Positions 41,024 to 50,263 of a DNA stretch of 54,252 nt are shown here, in pieces; positions within the stretch are counted from its first letter, which is position 1; each line of letters starts with the position of its first letter. The notes beneath the pieces were generated by a model that worked only from the letters and a program-made list of their open reading frames with translations, was not told where the DNA came from and searched no databases. Source of the stretch: Acidimicrobiaceae bacterium (lineage in GTDB: Bacteria > Actinomycetota > Acidimicrobiia > Acidimicrobiales > Ilumatobacteraceae); contig NZZV01000129.1 of the NCBI GenBank assembly GCA_002698945.1, positions 1-54,252 of the forward strand. Reading direction: 5' to 3'. Both the position numbers and the translations under genes were made by a program.

Positions 41024-41515
41024 TCAGTCCCCGAGCAATCCGTCGACCGACGCCTCGCCGTCGCGGTAGCGGCGGACCAGCTCGGCGCTCAACGCATCGA
41101 GTCGGTCGAAGCGCTCACGGCGATCATCGGACACGCGACGCTCGTAGGTCGTCAGCTCGCTCTCGAGCGTGGACAGATCATCGACCGACAGATCGTCGAG
41201 CCGGCTGAAGCCGAACTCGGTGCAGATCCGGTCGAGTTCGTTCGACAGCTCGTTCTCACCGAGGTCCTCGATCGGCCGAGGCGGACGCGGCGACCCGCTC
41301 GTGAGATGTGACGAGAGGACGACACGCAGCTCGCTCGACAGGTCCTCCGAACGCTCGCCGCGCTCGCGACGGTGCTGCTCGGCGCGTACGAGATCGACCC
41401 GCGCCTGAGCGACCCGCCGCACGTACGACACGACGTCGTCTTCGGCTTGGAGCTGATTCCGCATCGAGCGCAGCTCGTCGAGCGACAACGATCGGGGATC
41501 GACCGTGTTCGTCAT
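41024..41515 (-). CDS. RsiG-like coiled-coil protein (putative c-di-GMP-responsive anti-sigma)
   Basis: SLDELRSMRNQLQAEDDVVSYVRRVAQARVDL (D-X3-S-X2-R-X3-Q-X3-D) and YERRVSDDRRERFDRLDAL (E-X3-S-X2-R-X3-F-X3-D); AGGAGG RBS. Confidence 0.68.
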   Translation of the reverse strand: MTNTVDPRSLSLDELRSMRNQLQAEDDVVSYVRRVAQARVDLVRAEQHRRERGERSEDLSSELRVVLSSHLTSGSPRPPRPIEDLGENELSNELDRICTEFGFSRLDDLSVDDLSTLESELTTYERRVSDDRRERFDRLDALSAELVRRYRDGEASVDGLLGD

Positions 41516-41518
41516 GAT

Positions 41519-41755
41519 TCATCCTCCTGATACCGGCGGCAGCACCGCCAGTTCGTCGGCCGTTCCGATGGAATCGGTCGGGCCGGCCGGCTCTCCGTTG
41601 ACCCAGATCTTGCAGGTGCCCAGCACGGCCTCGAAGGCCGGGCCGTAGCGCTCGCGCGCCGCTGCGAGTACGTCGCCGACGGTGTCGCCGGGCACTTCGT
41701 CGCGCCCGGTACCGGCAGCGTCTCGTGCTGCTGCGAACAGGCGAACGGTAGCCAC
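41519..41755 (-). CDS. MoaD/ThiS-family protein (molybdopterin synthase small subunit-like)
   Basis: VRLFAAARDAAGTG...DELAVLPPVSGG with C-terminal GG. Confidence 0.85.
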   Translation of the reverse strand: MATVRLFAAARDAAGTGRDEVPGDTVGDVLAAARERYGPAFEAVLGTCKIWVNGEPAGPTDSIGTADELAVLPPVSGG

Positions 41756-41827
41756 GTCGTCGATGGTAGTTCGACGGCGCCGGCGTTCGGCGTTCTGACC
41801 AGCGGGGTTCGAACGTCGTGCCTTCGT

Positions 41828-42964
41828 TCAGCCATCCGCCACCTCCGCCGTGGGCGCCTGCGGTGTCGACGTCGGTTCCGCGATCTGTTCGGTGGGCAGC
41901 ACACCCGCCACCAGCCCGACCACGGCCAGGACGACCGTCGCCACGAGCACCGTCTGGCGCGCGGTTCGTTCGTCGAGGTGTCGCGCGACGAGATGGGCGT
42001 CGGCCTGCGCCGGTCGAGGCGAGGTCGCGAGCGTGTACAGCGAACCGAGGAGGAGCGATGCGCCGACGACGAGCAGGACGAGCCGATCGTCGTCGTCCAT
42101 CGCCGGCAGTCCGTGGGTCCACCGGTCGCTCATCCCGCGGAGTGCGATGGCGACACCGACCGTGACCGCGGCGGCGATCGCACCGATCCAGCGACGAGGT
42201 GCGAATCCGTCGACGTCGCGACGACCGACGACCTCTCCGAGCGCGCCGTACGTCCAGCGGATGCGATCGCCGAAGCGGAGCCGTCCGCGACCCAGCACGA
42301 CGTGTGCAGCGCTCAAGCTCACCGTGCCGGCGCCCAGGGCGACGAGTGCCCACGACGGTGGCAGTCCGAACGGCGACACCCCGAACAACATGCCGCCGAT
42401 GACGGCGAGGATCATCAGCAGTCGTCGCGGGCCGTCGAGCAGCACCGCCACCACAGCGGCGTCCGCGCTGTCGCGCCAACGCCAGTGAGGCGCCGCCCGG
42501 ACCGTGGTGAGGACGTCGTGATGGAGATCGTCCGCACGTGTGCGACCGACGAGATCGGCAACCGAGTGCGCGAACCAGTGGCTGTCGCGCGGTTCGCCGC
42601 CGGTGACCGGTCGAGCCGATCGGGCGGCGGCGAGCCCACTGGCGACCGCGACGCCGCTGATCAGTCCGGCCATCTCGGCGAGCAGGAACGCGACGCCGAC
42701 CGGGCCGAGATCGAGATGTGTGACGCGCCACCAGAGCCAGATCGCAGTGCCGACGAGGCCGAAACCCGTCAGTGCGAGCCCGGCGACGACGGGAGACCTG
42801 TCGTGCCGGACGGCTGTGACCTCCGTGACCAAGGTGGTCGACCCGGCGCCTGCGCACGACGCCGACGGTGCGACCGCTCGCGCGGCGCGCGTATGGCGGA
42901 TCGCGGCGCGTCGCGCCGGCAGCTCGTCACTGCGCTCGTGTTCGGTGGTGACCGTGGTCGGCAT
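41828..42964 (-). CDS. Multi-pass membrane protein of unknown function
   Basis: About 8 hydrophobic segments including RLLMILAVIGGMLFGVSPFGL and VLVATVVLAVVGLVAGVL. Confidence 0.75.
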   Translation of the reverse strand: MPTTVTTEHERSDELPARRAAIRHTRAARAVAPSASCAGAGSTTLVTEVTAVRHDRSPVVAGLALTGFGLVGTAIWLWWRVTHLDLGPVGVAFLLAEMAGLISGVAVASGLAAARSARPVTGGEPRDSHWFAHSVADLVGRTRADDLHHDVLTTVRAAPHWRWRDSADAAVVAVLLDGPRRLLMILAVIGGMLFGVSPFGLPPSWALVALGAGTVSLSAAHVVLGRGRLRFGDRIRWTYGALGEVVGRRDVDGFAPRRWIGAIAAAVTVGVAIALRGMSDRWTHGLPAMDDDDRLVLLVVGASLLLGSLYTLATSPRPAQADAHLVARHLDERTARQTVLVATVVLAVVGLVAGVLPTEQIAEPTSTPQAPTAEVADG

Positions 42965-43180
42965 CAGGGTCCGTGTCGTGCAGGGCGACGGCTGTCGCCG
43001 CCTCTGCAGCCGGTATCGGCACCGGCACGGGACGACTTGAGCGGCGCCGGTCGACGGCCCGTCAGCGGGCGCCGACGCCGTCGCCGGCCGGTGGCGATTG
43101 AGCACCGCCTGAGACACCGGCGCGTCGCTCCCGCGACCTGCCGACCCGCCGGGGCACGCTGCCGATAGCCTCGCATCCTC

Positions 43181-43861
43181 GTGGGAACACAGAAACGTGA
43201 ACGTCAGAAGGCGAACCGTCAGCAACGCCTGATCGAAGAGGCCAAGGCCGAACGAAGCGCAACCGTGAAGCGCAACGTGTTGCGCTGGACGCTCGCCGCG
43301 GTCCTGGCCATCGCTGCCGTGGTCCTGATCGCCTGGATCGGAGGTGCGTTCTCGGGCGACGACCAGGCCGACGTCCCCGACGTCACGCTGCCCGTCGACA
43401 CCACACCGGCCGACACGACTCCGGTCGACACGACGCCCGAGGTCACCTTCGCGCCGGGCGACACGACCCCGGCCGACGAGGCGAGCGGGAAACCGTCCGT
43501 GCTCGTGCCCGACGAACTCCCGACCGAACTCGTCGTCACGACGATCGAGGAAGGCACCGGCGACCCTGCCGAGGTCGGCGACCAGATCGAGGTGAACTAC
43601 GTCGGCGTCCGCTCCGAGGACGGCGTCGAGTTCGACAACAGCTACGACCGCGGCCAGACGTTCCCGTTCGAGCTCGGCGCCGGTGAGGTCATCGCCGGCT
43701 GGGACGAGGGTCTCGTCGGTGCGACCGAGGGCAGCGTCATCCAGCTCGACATCCCGTCCGACCTCGCGTACGGCGATGCCGACCGGGGCGTCATCCGACC
43801 CGGCGATGCACTGTCGTTCGTCATCGAGGTCGTGTCGATCACGCCGGGCGCCACCGAATGA
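43181..43861 (+). CDS. Membrane-anchored FKBP-type peptidyl-prolyl isomerase
   Basis: TM LRWTLAAVLAIAAVVLIAWIGGAF; FKBP domain VGDQIEVNYVGVRSEDGVEFDNSYDRGQTFPFELGAGEVIAGWDEGLVG. Confidence 0.93.
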   Translation: MGTQKRERQKANRQQRLIEEAKAERSATVKRNVLRWTLAAVLAIAAVVLIAWIGGAFSGDDQADVPDVTLPVDTTPADTTPVDTTPEVTFAPGDTTPADEASGKPSVLVPDELPTELVVTTIEEGTGDPAEVGDQIEVNYVGVRSEDGVEFDNSYDRGQTFPFELGAGEVIAGWDEGLVGATEGSVIQLDIPSDLAYGDADRGVIRPGDALSFVIEVVSITPGATE

Positions 43862-45057
43862 GGCGGCTGAGCGCCGCCGTTCTGGCCGCCGCGCTCGTCG
43901 TGAGCGCCTGCGGCAGCGACGACGAGCCGGCCGCCGAACAGCCGACCGACGAGGCCGACGAGTCGACGAACGAGTTCGACGAACCCGCCGAATCGGGTGA
44001 CGCCGACGAGCCCGCCGAGTCCGGTGACGCCGACGAGCCCGCGGACGTTGCGACCACGGTCGCGTCCGATGGTGGACTACTCGTACCCGGCGACCCGGCC
44101 ACCGGGAAGCCGGATGTGCAGCTCCCCGCCGAGGCGCCGACCGAGTTGCAGGTCACCGTGCTGGAGGAAGGCGACGGCGACGTCGTCGAGGCCGGCGACT
44201 CGATCACGGTCGACTACCGCGGCCTGCTGATCGCCGACGGCACCGAGTTCGACAACAGCTACGACGGCGGCCAGCCGTTCACCGTGGTCATCGGTGCCGG
44301 TCAGGTCATCCCGGGTTGGGACGAGGGCCTCGTCGGTGTCACGGAGGGCAGCCGCGTCCAGCTCGACATCCCGCCCGACATGGCGTACGGCGCACAGGGC
44401 GCCGGCGGCGGTCTGATCCCGCCCGATGCCGCGCTGACCTTCGTGGTCGACGTCCGCGAACCGGCTCCACCGCCGACACTCGCTCCCCAGGCGGACGCCG
44501 CCGACTGCCCAGCGGTCGACGGGTCGAGCGAGCAGCAGCGACAGTTCGACGCCTACCCGCCGACGTGCATCGACGTCACGAAGACGTACACGGCCGAGGT
44601 CGTCACCAACATGGGCGACCTGACGATCGCGCTCGATCCCGATGAAGCACCGCTCGCGGTGAACAACTTCGTGACACTCGCTCGTTATCACTACTTCGAC
44701 GGCACGAACTGCCACCGGATCATCCCCGGCTTCATGGCCCAGTGCGGCGACCCGACGGCGACCGGCACCGGCGGACCCGGTTACTCGTTCCCCGACGAAC
44801 TACCCGAGAGCAGCGCGGAGTACGCGCTCGGCACGGTGGCGATGGCGAACTCCGGACCGAACACGAACGGCAGCCAGTTCTTCATGATCACCGGCGACGC
44901 GACGTTCCTGCCGCCGAGCTACACCGTCTTCGGTGTGGTCGTCGACGGCATCGAGGACGCGCTCGCAGATATCGACGCCGCCGGGAACCCGGACGACAAC
45001 GGCGTCCCCCCGCTCGAAGAGGTCGTCATCGAGTCGGTCACCATCAACGAGTCCTGA
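43858..45057 (+). CDS. Lipoprotein FKBP-cyclophilin fusion peptidyl-prolyl isomerase
   Basis: Lipobox VVSACGSDD; FKBP domain VDYRGLLIADGTEFDNSYDGGQPFTVVIGAGQVIPGWDEGL; then cyclophilin NFVTLARYHYFDGTNCHRIIPGFMAQCGDP...NGSQFFMITGD. Confidence 0.93.
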   Translation: MRRLSAAVLAAALVVSACGSDDEPAAEQPTDEADESTNEFDEPAESGDADEPAESGDADEPADVATTVASDGGLLVPGDPATGKPDVQLPAEAPTELQVTVLEEGDGDVVEAGDSITVDYRGLLIADGTEFDNSYDGGQPFTVVIGAGQVIPGWDEGLVGVTEGSRVQLDIPPDMAYGAQGAGGGLIPPDAALTFVVDVREPAPPPTLAPQADAADCPAVDGSSEQQRQFDAYPPTCIDVTKTYTAEVVTNMGDLTIALDPDEAPLAVNNFVTLARYHYFDGTNCHRIIPGFMAQCGDPTATGTGGPGYSFPDELPESSAEYALGTVAMANSGPNTNGSQFFMITGDATFLPPSYTVFGVVVDGIEDALADIDAAGNPDDNGVPPLEEVVIESVTINES

Positions 45058-45064
45058 CCGGCAG

Positions 45065-45502
45065 TCAGCGGCCGGAGTGGCCGAAGCCGCCGCCGCGGTC
45101 GGCGCCGTCGAGATCGTCGACGACGTTCCAGGCGACCTCGGCGACCTGTTGGATCACGAGCTGAGCGACCCGGTCGCCGCGATGGATTTCGTAGTCGTCG
45201 ATCGGATCGGTGTTGACGAGCACGGCCTTGATCTCGCCGCGGTAGGCGGCGTCGATCAGTCCGGGTGCGTTCACGATGCTGATGCCGTGCTTGAGGGCGA
45301 GCCCCGAGCGCGGCATCAACAGCCCGCAGTAGCCGACGGGGATCGCGATCGAGATGCCGGTCGGCATGAGCACGCGGTGTCCGCCGGAGCGGAGCACCGT
45401 CGACTCGCGCGCGTACAGGTCGAGGCCGGCATCGCCGGAGTGCGCGTAGGTCGGCAGTGGCAGCTCGGGGTCGAGCTGGACGATGTCGATCGGGAGGCTC
45501 AC
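45065..45502 (-). CDS. dut: dUTP diphosphatase
   Basis: YAHSGDAGLDLYA...MPRSGLALKHGISIVNAPGLIDAAYRGEIKAVLVN...GDRVAQLVIQ...GGFGHSG. Confidence 0.95.
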   Translation of the reverse strand: MSLPIDIVQLDPELPLPTYAHSGDAGLDLYARESTVLRSGGHRVLMPTGISIAIPVGYCGLLMPRSGLALKHGISIVNAPGLIDAAYRGEIKAVLVNTDPIDDYEIHRGDRVAQLVIQQVAEVAWNVVDDLDGADRGGGFGHSGR

Positions 45503-45576
45503 GCCGTCGACCTTACGGGGTAGACGCGCGCCGGCCGAAGGGCACTCCACGTCCGTCAACTCCTAGGCTGCCGGGC

Positions 45577-46857
45577 GTGACCGCGCCCGTCGATCGCCCA
45601 CCATCGGTCGACGCGCTGGCGCGCCGACTCGCCGAGACTTCGTCGCTCCCCCACCCGGTCCTGGTCGACGCCGCCCGCGCCGCGATCGCCGATGGCGGCG
45701 GCCTCGACGAGGCGCGCGCACAGGCTCGCGACATCGAACGGTCGCTCCTGACCCCGGTCGTCAACGCGACGGGCGTCCTCCTCCACACCAATCTGGGCCG
45801 AGCACCGCTCGCTCACTCGCAGTCGGCACGTGCCCAGACCGTCGAATTCGATCTCGCGAGCGGTGAGCGAGGTTCACGGCAACGAGCGGTCGGCCAGTTG
45901 TTCGCCCGGCTGTGCGGCGCCGAGGACGCCATCGTCGTGAACAACAACGCCGCCGCAGTCCTGCTCGTGTTGGCCGCACTCGCCGAGGGCCGCGACGTCG
46001 CCGTCTCACGCGGCGAGTCCGTCGAGATCGGTGGTGCGTTCCGGGTGCCGGAAGTGATGGAGCAGTCGGGAGCCCGGCTGGTCGACGTCGGCACCACCAA
46101 CCGCACCCGGCGGTCCGACTACGAGCGCGCCATCGTGCGCCCCGGCAACGACGTCGCCCTGGTGCTGAAGGTGCACCCGAGCAACTACCGGGTGCAGGGG
46201 TTCGTCGAGGAGACCTCCGTGGCCGAGCTGTCGACGCTCGACGTACCGGTCGTCGCCGACATCGGCAGCGGGTTGCTCGATGCGACCGTGCCGTGGATGC
46301 CAGGCGCTCCGCCCGCATGGCTCGCAGGCGAACCGGCCGCGGTCCAAACGCTGGCCGACGGGGCCGACCTGGTCACCTTCAGCGGCGACAAGCTGCTCGG
46401 AGGACCGCAGGCGGGCATCATCGCCGGTCGCCACGACCTGGTGCAACGGTGCGCGAAGCATCCACTCGCGCGGGCGCTGCGCTGCGGCGGGCTCGTCCTG
46501 GCCGCGCTGCAGGACGTCGCGCTGACCTACCTGCACAAGACCGTCTGCGACGATCTCGCCTTCTGGCGCATGGTCTCGCAATCGATCGACGCGCTGCGAG
46601 CGCGCGCCGACACGATCGTCGCCGAGGCGGGCGTCGGGACGGTGGTCGACACCGAGGCCTTGCCGGGTGCGGGCTCCGCCCCCGGCGTCACGATGCCCTC
46701 GGTCGGTGTGACCGTCGACGGCGACCGGCTCGCCGAGCTGCGAGCGTTCGACCCGCCGATCATCGCCCGCACCCGCGACGACCGCACCACCCTCGACCTC
46801 CGCTCGGTCGATCCCACCGACGACCCCGCCGTCATCGCCGCCCTGAGGTACCTGTGA
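45577..46857 (+). CDS. selA: L-seryl-tRNA(Sec) selenium transferase
   Basis: NATGVLLHTNLGRAPL...VNNNAAAVLLVL...LVTFSGDKLLGGPQAGIIAGR. Confidence 0.95.
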   Translation: MTAPVDRPPSVDALARRLAETSSLPHPVLVDAARAAIADGGGLDEARAQARDIERSLLTPVVNATGVLLHTNLGRAPLAHSQSARAQTVEFDLASGERGSRQRAVGQLFARLCGAEDAIVVNNNAAAVLLVLAALAEGRDVAVSRGESVEIGGAFRVPEVMEQSGARLVDVGTTNRTRRSDYERAIVRPGNDVALVLKVHPSNYRVQGFVEETSVAELSTLDVPVVADIGSGLLDATVPWMPGAPPAWLAGEPAAVQTLADGADLVTFSGDKLLGGPQAGIIAGRHDLVQRCAKHPLARALRCGGLVLAALQDVALTYLHKTVCDDLAFWRMVSQSIDALRARADTIVAEAGVGTVVDTEALPGAGSAPGVTMPSVGVTVDGDRLAELRAFDPPIIARTRDDRTTLDLRSVDPTDDPAVIAALRYL

Positions 46858-46864
46858 ACGCCAC

Positions 46865-46938
46865 AAGGGGTCAGGCACCTTCTGGCCGACACCTCCCGCC
46901 CACCACCCACCCACGCGCCAGAAGGTGCCTGACCCCTT
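46865..46938. repeat. Intergenic long inverted repeat between selA and selB (element F)
   Basis: Perfect 22-bp arms AAGGGGTCAGGCACCTTCTGGC / GCCAGAAGGTGCCTGACCCCTT, 30-nt loop. Confidence 0.93.
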
Positions 46939-46954
46939 CTGGCTGGGGCGTGCA

Positions 46955-48676
46955 GTGAGGGTGGTGGCGACGGCGGGGCACGTGGACCACGGGAAGTCGT
47001 CGCTCGTCCTGGCGCTCACGGGCACCGATCCGGACCGGTTCGAGGAGGAGAAGCGGCGCGGGCTGACGATCGATCTCGGATTCGCGCACACCCAGCTGCC
47101 CTCGGGCGCCGGGGTGAGCTTCGTCGACGTGCCCGGCCACGTCCGCTTCCTCCGCAACATGCTCGCCGGGGTCGGTGGCGTCGACGCGTGCCTGTTCGTC
47201 GTCGCCGCCACCGAGGGGTGGAAACCACAGTCGGAGGAGCACCTCCGCATCCTCGAACTGCTGGGCCTGGGCCACGGGGTGATCGCACTGACGAAGAAGG
47301 GGCTCGTCGACGACGAGTGGCTCGAGATCGCGACCCTCGAGGTCGCCGATCACGTGGGCGGCACGTTCCTCGACGGTGCGCCGATCGTCCCCGTCGACTC
47401 GCTCTCCAGAGACGGCCTCGTCGAGCTCCGGGCGGCGCTCGACGAGTTGGTCGCGACGACGCCCGAGCCCGACGACCGCGACCGGCCTCGGCTGTGGATC
47501 GACCGGGTGTTCGCGGCCAAGGGCGCCGGCACCGTCGTGACCGGCACGCTCACCGGCGGGCGGTTGCACCAGGACCAGACGGTCGCGATCGAACCCGGCG
47601 CGCGCGACGCCCGCATCCGCTCGATCCAGTCCCTCGGAGCCGGGGTCGACGAGATCGGTGCCGGCAACCGGGTGGCGCTCAACCTGAACGGTGTTGGCCA
47701 CGACGAGATCGCCCGCGGCGACGCCGTGGTCACCCCCGGCCGCTGGCGCACCACTGACCGCTTCGACGCCTCGCTCGACGTGCTCGCCGCGCTCGACCAC
47801 GACGTGTCCCGGCGAGGGGCCTACGCGGCCTACATCGGGTCGCGCGAGTTGCCCGTCAGGGTGCGCGTGCTCGGCACCGAGGCGCTGGCACCGGGCACGA
47901 CCGGCGCCGTCCGGCTGTTCCTGCCGGTCGGGCTTCCGCTGCTCCCCGGTGACCGGTACGTGCTGCGCGAGTCGGGTCGCGATGAGACGGTCGGCGGCGG
48001 CGAGGTGCTCGACATCGATCCCCAGCTGCGTGCATCGAAGGCCGCGCCCGACCGGTCGATCGAGCGGGTGGTGGCCGAGCGGGGGTGGGTCGACGTCGAC
48101 GACCTCGAACTGCTCACCGGCGAACGAGTGCCCCCCACCGTCGGCCGCTGGGTGACGACCCCGGACGAACTCGCGGCGACCAGCGAACGGTTGCTCGACC
48201 TCGTCGACGAGGCGGGTGAGGTCGGTCTCGACGTCGCAACCCTGTCCGGCTCCGAGCGGGCCGTGCTCGAGGAGCACGACGAGATCGAGATCGACGGCAC
48301 GTTGGCGCGCCGGGTCGGACAGGTCGACCCGTTCGCCGATCACCCGCTGGCCGCCGCCGTGTTGGCCGGCGGCTTCACGCCCGACGTGCCGCCCGACGCC
48401 GACCGCAACGTCATCCGCGAGCTGACTCGCCGCGGCATCCTCGTCGAGCGGGACAAGGTGGTGTTCCACGCGGACACCATCGACGACGCGGCACGCATTG
48501 CCGCCGAGCTCCTCGCCGACGACCCGGCGGGATTCACCGTGGCTCAGTTCCGCGACCGCACCGGCGCCAGTCGGAAGTTCGCTCTCCCCCTCGTCGCCGA
48601 ACTCGACGCACATGGCGTCACCCGCCGCCGCGACGATCTCCGCATCGCCGGGCCACGCCTCCCCCAGGTCGGTTGA
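46955..48676 (+). CDS. selB: Selenocysteine-specific translation elongation factor
   Basis: VVATAGHVDHGKSSLVLALTGTDPDRFEEEKRRGLTIDLGFAHTQL...VDVPGHVRFLRNMLAGVG; C-terminal winged-helix region. Confidence 0.95.
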   Translation: MRVVATAGHVDHGKSSLVLALTGTDPDRFEEEKRRGLTIDLGFAHTQLPSGAGVSFVDVPGHVRFLRNMLAGVGGVDACLFVVAATEGWKPQSEEHLRILELLGLGHGVIALTKKGLVDDEWLEIATLEVADHVGGTFLDGAPIVPVDSLSRDGLVELRAALDELVATTPEPDDRDRPRLWIDRVFAAKGAGTVVTGTLTGGRLHQDQTVAIEPGARDARIRSIQSLGAGVDEIGAGNRVALNLNGVGHDEIARGDAVVTPGRWRTTDRFDASLDVLAALDHDVSRRGAYAAYIGSRELPVRVRVLGTEALAPGTTGAVRLFLPVGLPLLPGDRYVLRESGRDETVGGGEVLDIDPQLRASKAAPDRSIERVVAERGWVDVDDLELLTGERVPPTVGRWVTTPDELAATSERLLDLVDEAGEVGLDVATLSGSERAVLEEHDEIEIDGTLARRVGQVDPFADHPLAAAVLAGGFTPDVPPDADRNVIRELTRRGILVERDKVVFHADTIDDAARIAAELLADDPAGFTVAQFRDRTGASRKFALPLVAELDAHGVTRRRDDLRIAGPRLPQVG

Positions 48677-48818
48677 GGTCAGACCCCATCCGACCTCCCA
48701 AGTCGGTCGGTCTCTCGGCATGCCCGTCGGATGGGGTCTGACCTCAACCGACACATCCGACCTCTCAGCCGGTCCGTCGCTCGGCGTGCCCGTCGGATGG
48801 GGTCTGACCTCGACCGAC
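48668..48818. repeat. Long inverted repeat with duplicated right arm (element G)
   Basis: Left GTCGGTTGAGGTCAGACCCCATCCGAC (48668-48694), perfect 27-bp complement at 48726-48752, second copy with one mismatch at 48792-48818. Confidence 0.95.
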
Positions 48819-48880
48819 ATCGACGGGAGTCGGCCGCGCAGGATGGCGCCGGCGATCGGGCCGGGCACGGCATCGATGAG

Positions 48881-50248
48881 TCAGGACTCGGCGTCCTGGG
48901 GTTCCTTGTTTCGCATCTCGCGGTAGTCCTTGGCCGCTCCTTCGAGGGGCTCGACCTCGAGGGTGACGCCGTCGATCGCGACGACCTTGAGGGGTTCGCC
49001 GGCCGCGATCGGCGTGGCGCGGTTGGTGCGGGCACGCCACTGGGCGTCGCCGACCTGCACCGTGCCCTCCGGGTCGATGGCCTGGACGGCGACACCGTCG
49101 GCGCCGACCATCCACTCGCGCCCGATCGTCGGCGTGGCGAAGCGGGTGCGCACCATCGACGGCATGCCGACGACGAACGCGAGGATCGTGCCGCCGAGTC
49201 CGGCGATCACGGCGAGCCACGACGGCCAGATCGACGTGCCGGTGATCGGTTCGTACAGCGAGAACGTGCCGACGATCGTCAGCACGATCCCGACACCGGT
49301 CCAGAACCGGGGGATTCCCACCTGCACGTCGACCGCGAAGGCGATCACGGCCAGCACGAGCAGCGCCACGGCCCAGCCACGGGCAGGGAGAGCTGCCAGC
49401 CCGTAGCAGGCGAGGATCGTCGAGCCGGCACCGACGACGCCGGCGATGCCGACGCCGGCGGTGTAGAACTCGAACAGCAGCAGACCGAGTCCGATCAGGA
49501 ACAGCAGGTACGCGACCGGCGGGCTCGCCACGGTGTGGAAGAGCTGGTCGACCAGGTCGAGCTTCAAGAAGCGCGCCGTGGCGATCGTCTCGCGCTGCAC
49601 CACGCCGGATTCCGTGACGACCTCGGTCGTCGTGTCGAGCTCGATGCCACCTTCGACGTAGCCGTCGAGGGCATCGAGCATGTTGAGCGGCGTCGCGATG
49701 CCCTCATCGGAGATGCGCTGCTTGAAGATCGCGAGTTCGCGGGCGTCGGACAGGCCGACCGTGGTGTCGCGCAGCGCACTCAGGCCCGGGCCGAGCGGGA
49801 ACTCGTCGCTGAGCGGCGGGCCGACGTTCCCCACCCTCGATCCGGGTGCCATCCCGGTGACGTCGGCCACGACCAGCAGCTGGGCCGGCGTTCCGTAGAG
49901 GCGAGCACCCGACTGACCGACCCAGATGCCGACCGGGACGGGGGCCTCGTCGACGGCGCGCATCAGCTCGACCATTCGCTCGTCGGACACGACGGCACCA
50001 CGCGAGTTCGTCTGCAGCACGAGTGCCTGGCTGCCGTTGTCGACGGCACGGTCGATCGATCGGATGATCTCGTCGACCACGATGTCGTCGAACAGTCCGT
50101 CGACCTGGAGGATGTCGACGTCGGGAGCGGTGATCTCACGATCCGCCTCCGGCGTCGGCTCGCCGTCGTCGGTTTGAGCGGCGGCGGGTGCGGCGAGCAC
50201 GATCGAGGCGGCGATGGCGCCGAGCAGGGCGATCAGTAGTCTGCGCAA
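48881..50248 (-). CDS. NfeD-family membrane protein with ClpP-class N-terminal domain
   Basis: Signal peptide; VDGLFDDIVVDEIIRSIDRAVDNGSQALVLQTNSRG; GMAPGSRVGNVGP; TM bundle; C-terminal OB-like GTVQVGDAQWRARTN; TTG start with AAAGG upstream. Confidence 0.87.
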   Translation of the reverse strand: MRRLLIALLGAIAASIVLAAPAAAQTDDGEPTPEADREITAPDVDILQVDGLFDDIVVDEIIRSIDRAVDNGSQALVLQTNSRGAVVSDERMVELMRAVDEAPVPVGIWVGQSGARLYGTPAQLLVVADVTGMAPGSRVGNVGPPLSDEFPLGPGLSALRDTTVGLSDARELAIFKQRISDEGIATPLNMLDALDGYVEGGIELDTTTEVVTESGVVQRETIATARFLKLDLVDQLFHTVASPPVAYLLFLIGLGLLLFEFYTAGVGIAGVVGAGSTILACYGLAALPARGWAVALLVLAVIAFAVDVQVGIPRFWTGVGIVLTIVGTFSLYEPITGTSIWPSWLAVIAGLGGTILAFVVGMPSMVRTRFATPTIGREWMVGADGVAVQAIDPEGTVQVGDAQWRARTNRATPIAAGEPLKVVAIDGVTLEVEPLEGAAKDYREMRNKEPQDAES

Positions 50249-50263
50249 CGAGGTGCCTTTCGG

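Noticed and set aside
46925-46954. selB start at GTG 46925
   Set aside because: Lies inside the inverted-repeat arm; GTG 46955 directly precedes the conserved VRVVATAGHVDHGKSS start.
48668-48818. CRISPR array at the GGGGTCTGACCTC repeats
   Set aside because: Only two same-orientation copies with similar, not unique, intervening sequence; palindromic arms and no cas genes.
46871-48868. 665-aa minus-strand ORF
   Set aside because: Antisense to selB, runs through repeat elements F and G; shadow ORF.
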